Position numbers and translations under genes: made by a program. A stretch of DNA of 64,000 bases from JAATFS01 sp037145635 (lineage in GTDB: Bacteria > Pseudomonadota > Gammaproteobacteria > Xanthomonadales > Xanthomonadaceae). The DNA is taken from assembly GCA_037145635.1 (NCBI GenBank), contig JBBCXB010000008.1, positions 1-64,000 of the forward strand, written 5' to 3'. This document shows positions 43,707 through 51,292 of the stretch, piece after piece. The notes under the pieces were generated by a model that saw only the letters and a program-made list of their open reading frames with translations, made no database searches and was not told the origin of the DNA. How positions within the stretch are numbered: the first letter of the stretch is position 1; every line of letters begins with the position of its first letter.

Positions 43707-44750
43707 ATGACCGAACCGTTCAACCTCGCGCTGGTCGGCTACGGCTACGTCGGCCGCACCTTCCATGCCCCGCTGATCGACGCCACGTCCGGCCTGCGGC
43801 TGCATACCGTGGTGACGTCGCAGCCGCAGCAGGTGCACGCCGAGCGGCCGGCGGTCACGGTCGCCGCGTCGCTGCAGGCCGCGCTGGACGACCCCGGCGT
43901 CGATGCGGTGGTGATCGCCACCCCCAACGCCAGCCACGCGCCCCTGGCGCTGCAGGCGCTGGCCGCCGGCCGCCACGTGCTGGTGGACAAGCCGTTCACG
44001 GTCACCCGCGCCGAGGCGCAGGCGGTGGCCGACGCGGCCGCACGCGCCGGCCGCATCGTCAGCGTGTTCCAGAACCGGCGCTGGGATGCCGATTTCCTGA
44101 CCGTGCGCGCCCTGCTCGCGGCCGGCACCCTGGGCGAGATCGCCGAGTTCCATTCGCACTTCGACCGCCACCGCCCGCAGGTGCGCGACCGCTGGCGCGA
44201 GAGCGATGTCCCCGGCGCGGGCCTGTGGTTCGACCTGGGCCCGCACCTGCTCGACCAGGCGCTGCAGCTGTTCGGGCGCCCGCAGGCGCTGACCGTCGAC
44301 CTGCAGCGCCAGCGCACCGGCGCGCGCAGCGTGGACTACGTCGACGCGACCCTGCACTACGACCGCCTGCGCGTGCACCTGCATGCCGGCTCGCTGGTCG
44401 CCGACAGCCGCCTGCGCTTCGCCCTCCACGGCAGCGCCGGCAGCTTCGTCAAGCACGGCCTGGATCCGCAGGAGGCGCAGCTCAAGGCCGGGATGCGCCC
44501 CGGCGATGCCGGCTGGGGCGTGGACCCGCTGCCCGGCACCCTGACCACCGTCGATGCGGGCGGCGGCCAGCAGCAGAGCCGGCCCGCCAACGCGGTGGGC
44601 GACTATCGCGCCTGCTACGCCGCGCTGCGCGATGCGATGGCCGGCACCGCACCGGCACCGGTGAGCCCGGCCGAGGCGGTCGCGCTGATGGACCTGATCG
44701 AGCTGGGCGAGCGCAGCGCCGCGCTGGGGCGGCGCCTGGAGCTGGACTGA
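43707..44750 (+). CDS. Gfo/Idh/MocA-family oxidoreductase
   Basis: 347-residue NAD(P)-dependent dehydrogenase. The N-terminal Rossmann motif is GYGYVGRTFHAPLI, VIATPNASHAPLALQAL follows, and HVLVDKPFTV carries the catalytic Lys (EKP motif as DKP). The C-terminal domain has GAGLWFDLGPHLLDQALQLFG with the catalytic His. It resembles E. coli YdgJ, whose substrate is uncertain. Start at 43707 (MTEPFNLALVGYG) chosen by family N-terminus. Convergent with the 6-phosphogluconate dehydrogenase gene, 21 bases apart. Confidence 0.87.
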   Translation: MTEPFNLALVGYGYVGRTFHAPLIDATSGLRLHTVVTSQPQQVHAERPAVTVAASLQAALDDPGVDAVVIATPNASHAPLALQALAAGRHVLVDKPFTVTRAEAQAVADAAARAGRIVSVFQNRRWDADFLTVRALLAAGTLGEIAEFHSHFDRHRPQVRDRWRESDVPGAGLWFDLGPHLLDQALQLFGRPQALTVDLQRQRTGARSVDYVDATLHYDRLRVHLHAGSLVADSRLRFALHGSAGSFVKHGLDPQEAQLKAGMRPGDAGWGVDPLPGTLTTVDAGGGQQQSRPANAVGDYRACYAALRDAMAGTAPAPVSPAEAVALMDLIELGERSAALGRRLELD

Positions 44751-44771
44751 GCGCCGGCGGCGCTCAGCGGA

Positions 44772-45707
44772 TCACAGCGGCTTGTCGCCGTCGGAGGACG
44801 GCAGCTCGGTCCTGACCGCGTGGCCGCCGAACTGGTTGCGCATCGCCGACAGCAGCTTGTCGGTGTACGAATCCTTGTCGCGCGAGCGCAGCCGCTCCAG
44901 CAGCGACAGCGTGATCACCGGTGCCGGCACGTCGAGGTCGATCGCCTCGGCGACGGTCCAGCGGCCCTCGCCGGAATCGGCCACGTACGGCGCGATGCCG
45001 GCCATCTGCGGGTTGTGGCCCAGGGCGTCGGAGGTCAGGTCCAGCAGCCACGAACGCACCACGCTGCCGTCGCGCCAGATCTCGGCGACCTGGTGCAGGT
45101 CGAGCGCGAAATCGGTCTTGCGCTGCATCAGCGCGAAGCCCTCGGCGTAGGCCTGCATCATGCCGTACTCGATGCCGTTGTGGACCATCTTGGTGAAGTG
45201 GCCCGCGCCGCTGGGACCGACCCGGCCCCAGCCCTTGTCCACCGCCGGGGCCAGGGTCGACAGCAGCGGCGCCAGCGACGCCACCGCCGCCTCGTCGCCG
45301 CCGACCATCAGGCTGTAGCCCTCCTGCAGGCCCCACACGCCGCCGCTGGTGCCGCAGTCGACGTAGGCGATGCCTTCGGCCTGCAGCTGCGCGGCGCGGC
45401 GCTGCGAATCCTTGTAGTAGGAATTGCCGCCGTCGATCACGATGTCGCCGGCCTGCAGCAGCGGCCGCAACTGCGCCAGGGTGTCGTCGACGATCTGCCC
45501 GGCGGGCACCATCAACCACACCACGCGCGGCAGCGGCAGCGCGGCGACCAGCTCGGCCAGCGAGGCGGCGGGCGCCACGCCCTTGGCCTGCGCCGCCTCG
45601 CGTGCGGCCACGCCGGGGTCGTAGCCGCCGACGCGATGGCCGCCGCGCACCAGACGTTCGGCCATGTTCGCGCCCATGCGACCCAGTCCCACCATACCCA
45701 GTTCCAT
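44772..45707 (-). CDS. gnd: 6-phosphogluconate dehydrogenase, decarboxylating, short form
   Basis: 311-residue enzyme of the short (about 300-residue, NAD-preferring) 6PGDH group, against about 470 for E. coli Gnd. It oxidises 6-phosphogluconate to ribulose-5-P and CO2. GLGRMGANMAERLVRGGH is the cofactor motif, with GYDPG suggesting NAD use; the active site includes DGGNSYYKDSQRR, CGTSGGVWGLQEGYSLMVGG and HFTKMVHNGIEYGMMQ with the catalytic Lys. GAGG precedes the start at 45707. It lies 22 bases behind an unrecognised secreted-protein gene and probably shares its transcript. Confidence 0.93.
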   Translation of the reverse strand: MELGMVGLGRMGANMAERLVRGGHRVGGYDPGVAAREAAQAKGVAPAASLAELVAALPLPRVVWLMVPAGQIVDDTLAQLRPLLQAGDIVIDGGNSYYKDSQRRAAQLQAEGIAYVDCGTSGGVWGLQEGYSLMVGGDEAAVASLAPLLSTLAPAVDKGWGRVGPSGAGHFTKMVHNGIEYGMMQAYAEGFALMQRKTDFALDLHQVAEIWRDGSVVRSWLLDLTSDALGHNPQMAGIAPYVADSGEGRWTVAEAIDLDVPAPVITLSLLERLRSRDKDSYTDKLLSAMRNQFGGHAVRTELPSSDGDKPL

Positions 45708-45729
45708 AACGACTCCTCGAACGGTTGTG

Positions 45730-47151
45730 TCAATGATTGCGGACGCCATGATGCGCCGCGGCGACCGCCGCCGCATCCGGCGACGGCTCAATGGATCGTT
45801 CCGCCGGTGCGTCGCCGCCGCCTCCGCAGTGGCTCAGCTGGCGGTCGATCCAGCGCCAGTACAAGGGGCCGTGCAGGTTGTGCAGCGCCAGGTCGGTGGC
45901 ATACGGCGTGCGCGGATTGCGATCGAGCAGGCGCGCGATGTGGTAGCCGATCGGCTTGATGCCCTTGGGATGCACGTAGATCAGGAAGCCGCGGTAGAAG
46001 GGGTCGTCCAGCAGCCGGTCCATTTCCTCCAGCAGCGGGCGCTGCGCCTCCGGCACCTCGGCGCGCAGCGCCGCGTCGCGCTCGTACAGCAGCCGCTCGA
46101 ACCGGCGGCGGCCGGACCCGGGCAGCTGCCGCGACAATTCCCAGATGCGCCGGTTGAGCGCGTCGTAGTAGGCCAGCCCGCCATGCGCCGCCAGGGCCGC
46201 GGCCGCGGCCGCGCTGACATCGACCACGACGAAGTTCTCGGCCTGGTTGTGGATGTCGTCGAGATGACGCTTGTCGAACACGTGCTCGATGAAGCCGGGC
46301 ACGCCCATGAAGGCCTGGCGGCCGAGGCGCGCGGTCCGTACCGCCTTGCCGTCGGCGAAGAACTCGCCCGCGTGCGCGCCGAGCAGGATGCTGTCGGTGC
46401 GATGCAGGGTCAGGAAGGTGCCGATCGACAGCTCCGCCGGAGTGAACTCGCGGTCGAAGTCGGCATCGCCGTACAGCTCGCGCTGGGTGGCCAGTTGGGC
46501 GATCTGCCGCCCTACCCCGCATTCGGACCGCACATGGCCATAGTAGAAGGCATCGATCGCCGCGGCGTTGCCGCCGGCCGGCGCGTAGCCGCGCCCGAAG
46601 CTGCGGTAGCCGCGCCAGCCCTGGCCACGCGCGGTGCGCCAGCCGAAGCCGATCCAGCCCATCTGCACCGCCGAGAAGCGGTAGCCGGGATTGTCCTGCA
46701 ACTGCGTGGCGGCACGACGGGTGGCCTCGCCCAGCTCGAAGGCGTAGGCGCAGACGCTGGCCGGCTCGGCGAGCAGGCCGCGCAGCGCCGCGCCGCGCTG
46801 CGCGGGCGACCACGCCGCCGGCAGCGCGGCGCGCAGGTCGCCGGCGGCCTGCGCGTCGGCCAGCGACCCGCGCTGGCACGGCGTCCCGGGCTGCAACCGC
46901 GGCTGCGCCACGGGCGTAGTGTCGATCCGCCAGCCGAGGCGACGCAGCAGCGCCTCCAGGCAGTCCGGCGAAGCGGTCTGAACAGGCTCCGCACCCGCCA
47001 GCGCCGCGGCAACGAGCGGCGGCGGGAGCGCCAGCAGGCACGCGCCCAGCGCCAGGCCGCGCCCAAATGCACGCAGCGAGCCGGGCCGACGCGCACGGGG
47101 CACGCCGGCCGGCAGGTTTCCGTTACGCGTCGTCCGCGTTCGCGCGAGCAT
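45730..47151 (-). CDS. Secreted protein of unknown function
   Basis: Not recognised. 473 residues from the ATG at 47151, with a long basic N-terminus and a hydrophobic segment (about LALGACLLALPPPLVAAALA) that looks like a signal peptide. Segments that look like a folded enzyme or binding domain include QMGWIGFGWRTARGQGWRGYRSFGRGY, DSILLGAHAGEFFADGKAVR, DKRHLDDIHNQAENFVVVDV, and a C-terminal VHPKGIKPIGYHIARLLDRNPRTPYATDLALHNL (parts of longer stretches). His/Asp-rich patches could bind metal. Several cysteines are exported and could pair. It lies upstream of gnd in the same direction with 22 bases between. The tail is Ala/His-rich. Confidence 0.72.
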   Translation of the reverse strand: MLARTRTTRNGNLPAGVPRARRPGSLRAFGRGLALGACLLALPPPLVAAALAGAEPVQTASPDCLEALLRRLGWRIDTTPVAQPRLQPGTPCQRGSLADAQAAGDLRAALPAAWSPAQRGAALRGLLAEPASVCAYAFELGEATRRAATQLQDNPGYRFSAVQMGWIGFGWRTARGQGWRGYRSFGRGYAPAGGNAAAIDAFYYGHVRSECGVGRQIAQLATQRELYGDADFDREFTPAELSIGTFLTLHRTDSILLGAHAGEFFADGKAVRTARLGRQAFMGVPGFIEHVFDKRHLDDIHNQAENFVVVDVSAAAAAALAAHGGLAYYDALNRRIWELSRQLPGSGRRRFERLLYERDAALRAEVPEAQRPLLEEMDRLLDDPFYRGFLIYVHPKGIKPIGYHIARLLDRNPRTPYATDLALHNLHGPLYWRWIDRQLSHCGGGGDAPAERSIEPSPDAAAVAAAHHGVRNH

Positions 47152-47232
47152 CGTCCACCGCTTGCTGGGGCCAGGCGTCAGTGCATCATGCCGCGCACGG
47201 CCCGGCCGGCCACGCGGCAAGGGCCGGCATGC

Positions 47233-47257
47233 AAAAGGCCCCGGAATTCCGGGGCCT
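47233..47257 (-). terminator. Rho-independent terminator of the glycine-zipper gene
   Basis: On the minus strand AGGCCCCGG, AATT, CCGGGGCCT form a perfect stem followed by TTTTGC, 22 bases after the stop of the gene at 47279. It separates that gene from the secreted-protein gene beyond. Confidence 0.88.
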
Positions 47258-47278
47258 CTCGAAGCGCGGCATCCACGA

Positions 47279-47641
47279 TCAGCGGCGTTCGCAGACCGTT
47301 TCCATCACGCGGTTGCCATTGGTTTCCTGGCGCTGGCCCTGGATGTAGCGGCCCGTGGCGCCACCGGCCACCGCACCGCCGACCGTGGCCAGCTTCTTGC
47401 CGCTGCCGCCGCCGATCTGGTTGCCGAGCAGGCCGCCGATCGCGGCGCCGGCCAGGGTACCGCCGACGCGGTTGGGGTCGGTGGAGTTCTTCTGCACCGC
47501 GACCTTCTTGCAGTGCACACGGGTGCCGTCGTTGAAGCGGCGGCCTTCGTCGCGCGGCCCGTAGGTCTGCGCCTGTGCCAACGAGGCGGCCGCCAGCAGG
47601 CCCAGCATCGAGATGCCCAAGATCGATTCACGCGTGTTCAT
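47279..47641 (-). CDS. Glycine-zipper (17 kDa surface antigen-like) envelope protein
   Basis: 120-residue exported protein. The start at 47641 has GGAG upstream and a signal peptide ending LAQAQT. The centre is a glycine-zipper two-helix membrane segment (GGTLAGAAIGGLLGNQIGGG then VGGAVAGGATGRYIQG). Two Cys residues (near HCKKV and ETVCERR) flank it and could form a disulfide. The family includes SlyB-like outer-membrane-associated proteins. No lipobox is seen. Monocistronic, with a strong terminator. Confidence 0.85.
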   Translation of the reverse strand: MNTRESILGISMLGLLAAASLAQAQTYGPRDEGRRFNDGTRVHCKKVAVQKNSTDPNRVGGTLAGAAIGGLLGNQIGGGSGKKLATVGGAVAGGATGRYIQGQRQETNGNRVMETVCERR

Positions 47642-47770
47642 ACCTGCTCTCCTTCTGTCGCCGACCGCCACAGGGCGGCTGTCGGGATGCACTCTGGACG
47701 CGCGTCCGGGAACGCAACGTGAAGCGTCCCGGGCGCATTCAGGTATCAGCAGACAGGGTGAATCAGGCGT

Positions 47771-48370
47771 TCACGGCGTGGCCGGGCCGTCCGGCCTGGA
47801 GGGGACGGCCGAGGCCGGGGCGGTCGCGCCGGCAGGGACCGGCGACGCCTTGGGCAGGTAGGAATTCAGGCGCTCGAAGAAGCGGTTGTAGAAGCTGGCG
47901 TCCTGCACCGTGCTGCTGGCCACGCGCACCAGCGAGTCGTCGCTGCTGCCCACCGGCAGCGACACCGAACCGAGCACGCCCACGCCCACGCTGGCGGACG
48001 TGGAGCTCTTCTTCAGCGCATAGCGGTCCTGCAGTGCGCTGACGAACACCCACGCCTTGTCGTCGCCCTGCGACACGCAGGACACGCGCAGCTCCAGCTG
48101 TTCGTGGCTGTCGTCCTTGGGCTGGAAGTTCTTGCTGGCCTCCACGCCGTTGGCATCGGCGCGCGCCACCACGTAGCCCTGCCCGAGCAGGGCGCGGCGC
48201 GCGGCCTCGCAGGCCTGCGCCGGGGTCACGTCGACGCTGCGCGAATAGGTGTTGTCGGAATTGAACGACTCGCGCATCAGCATCGTGTCGCCCTTGCGGC
48301 CGCCACAGCCGGCGGTCCCGGCGACGGCGATCGCGAGCAACGTCATCAGGGCGGGACGCACAGGGGACAT
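47771..48370 (-). CDS. DUF2242-like lipoprotein
   Basis: 199-residue probable lipoprotein: signal peptide with lipobox-like TAGC (near residue 21), then a conserved region beginning GDTMLMRESFNSDNTYSRSVDVTPAQACEAARRALLGQGY, with SVGVGVLGSVSLPVGSSDDSLVRVASSTVQDASFYNRFFERL later. I associate this pattern with the DUF2242 family, whose function is unknown. The Pro/Ala-rich end looks disordered. The start at 48370 gives the cleanest signal peptide. Divergent from the EEP gene. Confidence 0.75.
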   Translation of the reverse strand: MSPVRPALMTLLAIAVAGTAGCGGRKGDTMLMRESFNSDNTYSRSVDVTPAQACEAARRALLGQGYVVARADANGVEASKNFQPKDDSHEQLELRVSCVSQGDDKAWVFVSALQDRYALKKSSTSASVGVGVLGSVSLPVGSSDDSLVRVASSTVQDASFYNRFFERLNSYLPKASPVPAGATAPASAVPSRPDGPATP

Positions 48371-48548
48371 GGTCGTTTCCACGGTCGGGGAGTGATCGCG
48401 GAGAGCATATCGCCAATGCCGTGAGGGCGGGCCGCGCCGGCTCGCGGCCACTCATCCCGCGGTTAGCCAGCCGGAAAACCGCCTACCCGCGCACACCCGC
48501 GGCCGGGCGCGGCGTGCCAAGCTTCGCGCTTTACTCGTGGAGACCGCC

Positions 48549-49397
48549 ATGGCCCTTGCCTCGTCCCGCCCCGCCCTGTGGCTGCTGCTGGCGCTGTCGC
48601 TGGGCGTCGGCCACGCCACTGCCGCCGACGCGCTGCGGGTGATGTCGTTCAACGTGCGCACGCCGGCCGACACCGAGGGCGACAAGCGCTGGGAGGTCCG
48701 CCGCACCGCGATGGTGGCCCTGCTGCGCGAGCAGCGCCCCGACGTGGTGGGCACCCAGGAGCTGGTGCAGGCGCAGGGCGACTACCTGGTGCAGCACCTG
48801 GCCGGCTACCGCTGGTTCGGCCAGGGCCGGCGCGGCGGCCACGACGACGAGCACATGGGCGTGCTCTACGACAGCCGGCGCCTGCGGGTGGTCGAGTCCG
48901 GCGACTTCTGGCTGTCTGACACCCCGGAGGTCGCCGGCAGCATCAGCTGGGGCCATCCGTATCCGCGCATGGTGACCTGGGCGCTGTTCGAACGCCGGGC
49001 CGACCGCCGCCGCTTCTACCTGTTCAACACCCACCTGCCCTACCAGGCGCAGGACGAGCCGGCCCGGGTGCGCGGCGCGGCGTTGATCCTGGCGCGGCTG
49101 CGGCAGCTGCCGGCCGACCTCCCGGTGGTGTTGACCGGCGACTTCAACACCGTGCCCGGCAGCGACACCTACCGCACCCTCACCGCCGAGCTGGCCGATG
49201 CGCGGGCGCAGGCGCGGCGGCCCGAAGGGCCGGCGCAGACCTTCCACGACTTCACCGGCACGCCGGACCGCCAGCTCGACTGGGTGCTGGTGAAGGGGTT
49301 CCGGGTCGAGGCCTTCCGCACGCTGGACCAGCGCCCCGGCGGCGTGCTGCCGTCGGATCACTTCCCCGTGGCGGCGGACCTGGACTGGCCGCGCTGA
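48549..49397 (+). CDS. Exported endonuclease/exonuclease/phosphatase family protein
   Basis: 282-residue protein with signal peptide (ending ATAAD) and a complete EEP fold: VMSFNVRTP, the metal Glu in GTQELVQAQ, HMGVLYD, FNTHLPY, LTGDFNT with catalytic Asp/Asn, QLDWVLVKG and SDHFPVAADL. The start at 48549 follows GGAG. It acts in the periplasm or outside the cell, unlike the cytoplasmic EEP protein at 3815. Possible substrates include nucleic acid, phospholipid head groups or sphingomyelin; not resolved by sequence. Confidence 0.87.
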   Translation: MALASSRPALWLLLALSLGVGHATAADALRVMSFNVRTPADTEGDKRWEVRRTAMVALLREQRPDVVGTQELVQAQGDYLVQHLAGYRWFGQGRRGGHDDEHMGVLYDSRRLRVVESGDFWLSDTPEVAGSISWGHPYPRMVTWALFERRADRRRFYLFNTHLPYQAQDEPARVRGAALILARLRQLPADLPVVLTGDFNTVPGSDTYRTLTAELADARAQARRPEGPAQTFHDFTGTPDRQLDWVLVKGFRVEAFRTLDQRPGGVLPSDHFPVAADLDWPR

Positions 49398-49426
49398 GCC
49401 GCTGACCGCGCACGCAGCCGCGAGCG

Positions 49427-50329
49427 TCAGTCCGGCGCGGCGCCGGCCCGCGCGCGCAGCCACTGCAGCAGGCGCTGCGCCGGCAGCGGCAGGGCGGTGT
49501 CGGCACGGGTGGCGATCCACAGCTGGCGCGGCGCCCAGGCGTCCTCCAGCGGTACCTGCGCCAGCCGCTCGCGCACGCTCGAGCGGCGCGCTGCCGCCTC
49601 CGGCAGGATCGCCACCCCGGCACCGCACGCCACCATCCGGCAGACCGTGTCGACGCCCTGCACCTGGGCGCGCAGGCGCAGCCGCGCACCCAGCAGCGCG
49701 GCCTGGGCCTGCAGATGGCGCTGCAACGCGCTGTCGTCGGGCAGCCCGATGAAGTCCTGATCGAGCAGCGCCGCCAGGCGCGTGCCCGGGGCGGCGGCCA
49801 GGGAGTGGTCGACCGGCACCACCAGGACCAGGCGGTCCTGCCGGAACGCGTCGACCTGCAGCCCGTCGAGCGCGGCATGGCCGGCCACCACCGCGAGATC
49901 GGCGGCATCCTCGCGCAGCGCCGCCACTGCGTCCTCGCTGCCCGTCTCGATCAACGCCAGGTCGATCCGCGGGTGCGCCACCAGGAACTGCGCCAGCAAC
50001 TCCGGCAGCCACTCGCCCAGCGCCGCGGTGTTGGCCAGCAGCCGCACCGTGGCGCGCAGGCCGTCGGCGTACTCGCCCAGTTCGCCACGCATCAGCTCGA
50101 CCTGGCGCTTGACCTGGCGCGCATGCCGCAGCAGGGTGCGCCCGGCCGGGGTCAGCACCACGCCGCGGCGGCCGCGTTCGAGCAGCGCCGCGCCGGCCTG
50201 GTGCTCCATGTCGCGGACGCGGGTGCTGGCCGCCGCCAGCGACAACGCCGCCCGCGCGGCACCCCCGGTGATGCTGCCGGCCTCGGCCACGGCCACGAAC
50301 AGGCGCAGGTCGGTCAGGTCGAAATGCAT
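49427..50329 (-). CDS. LysR-family transcriptional regulator
   Basis: 300-residue regulator: N-terminal winged helix (LTDLRLFVAVAEAGSITGGAARAALSLAAASTRVRDME) and a periplasmic-binding-protein-like effector domain. GGAGG precedes the ATG at 50329. Divergently transcribed from the TSUP permease 88 bases away, the usual layout when a LysR protein controls its neighbour, so it probably regulates the exporter in response to its substrate. Confidence 0.92.
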   Translation of the reverse strand: MHFDLTDLRLFVAVAEAGSITGGAARAALSLAAASTRVRDMEHQAGAALLERGRRGVVLTPAGRTLLRHARQVKRQVELMRGELGEYADGLRATVRLLANTAALGEWLPELLAQFLVAHPRIDLALIETGSEDAVAALREDAADLAVVAGHAALDGLQVDAFRQDRLVLVVPVDHSLAAAPGTRLAALLDQDFIGLPDDSALQRHLQAQAALLGARLRLRAQVQGVDTVCRMVACGAGVAILPEAAARRSSVRERLAQVPLEDAWAPRQLWIATRADTALPLPAQRLLQWLRARAGAAPD

Positions 50330-50417
50330 GCAGGCCTCCTGCCTTCGCCGGCGGCGAAGGCTGATGGATGATATGGCGCATTGTGCGCCCGCGGGTGCCA
50401 GGCCGATGCTGGCCGCC

Positions 50418-51161
50418 ATGGACTCACTGCACTCCCACGTCGTCTTCGTCGCCCTGGTGTTCCTGCTCGCCGGCATGGTCAAGGGCGTGGTCGGGATGGG
50501 GCTGCCCACGGTGGCGATGGGCCTGCTGGGGCTGTGGATGAGCCCGGCCGAGGCGGCCGCGCTGCTGGCACTGCCTTCGTTGGTGACGAACGTGCAGCAG
50601 GCCTGCGGCCGCCACACCCTGGAGCTGATCCGGCGCCTGTGGCCGATGCTGGCCTGCGTGGCCGTGGCCACGGCGCTCGGCGCCCGCGTGATCACCGGCC
50701 ACGACCCCACCCTGGCCGGGGCCGGGCTGGGGGCGCTGCTGATGCTGTATGCGGTGTTCGGGCTGGCGCAGTGGCAGTTCCGCGTGCCGCCGCGGGCCGA
50801 GCGCTGGGCCGGGCCGCTGGTCGGCGGGCTGACCGGCCTGCTGACCGGCGCCACGGGCGTGTTCGTACTGCCGTCGCTGCCCTACCTGGTCGCGCTGGGC
50901 CTGACGCGCGAGGCGCTGATGCAGGCCCTGGGCCTGTGCTTCGCGACCGCGACGCTGGCGCTGGCCGTGGCCCTGGCCTGGTACGGCGCATTCGCGTTCG
51001 ACGCCCTCGGGCCGTCGCTGCTGGCGCTGCTGCCCACCGCACTGGGCATGCTGCTGGGCAGCCAGCTGCGCGAACGCATCCCCGCCCCCGTGTTCCGCCG
51101 GGTGTTCTTCCTGACCCTGCTCGGGCTCGGCCTGCACATCCTCTGGCAGGCCGTGGCCTGA
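50418..51161 (+). CDS. TSUP-family (TauE/SafE) membrane exporter
   Basis: 247-residue integral membrane protein with about eight helices. LLAGMVKGVVGMGLPTVAMGLLGL and the second-half repeat GGLTGLLTGATGVFVLPSLPYLVALG are the duplicated family motif. TSUP proteins export sulfite, sulfonates or other organic anions. Start: the ATG at 50418 is preferred, 50406 is possible, and no ribosome-binding site is obvious. Paired with the divergent LysR gene. Confidence 0.88.
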   Translation: MDSLHSHVVFVALVFLLAGMVKGVVGMGLPTVAMGLLGLWMSPAEAAALLALPSLVTNVQQACGRHTLELIRRLWPMLACVAVATALGARVITGHDPTLAGAGLGALLMLYAVFGLAQWQFRVPPRAERWAGPLVGGLTGLLTGATGVFVLPSLPYLVALGLTREALMQALGLCFATATLALAVALAWYGAFAFDALGPSLLALLPTALGMLLGSQLRERIPAPVFRRVFFLTLLGLGLHILWQAVA

Positions 51162-51237
51162 CGCGGCCGCCGGATGTCCGCGCGGCGCCGGGCGGTGCCC
51201 GCTACGGCGGATGAGCCAATGCGTTCCCCACGAACGC

Positions 51238-51266
51238 AAAACGCGCCGCCGTTGCCGGCGACGCGT
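51238..51266 (-). terminator. Rho-independent terminator of the prc gene
   Basis: On the minus strand ACGCGTCGCCG, GCAA loop, CGGCGGCGCGT, then TTTGCG, 27 bases after the prc stop. It lies between two convergent genes. Confidence 0.75.
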
Positions 51267-51292
51267 CGTGGTGGATCACCGGGACAGCGGGC

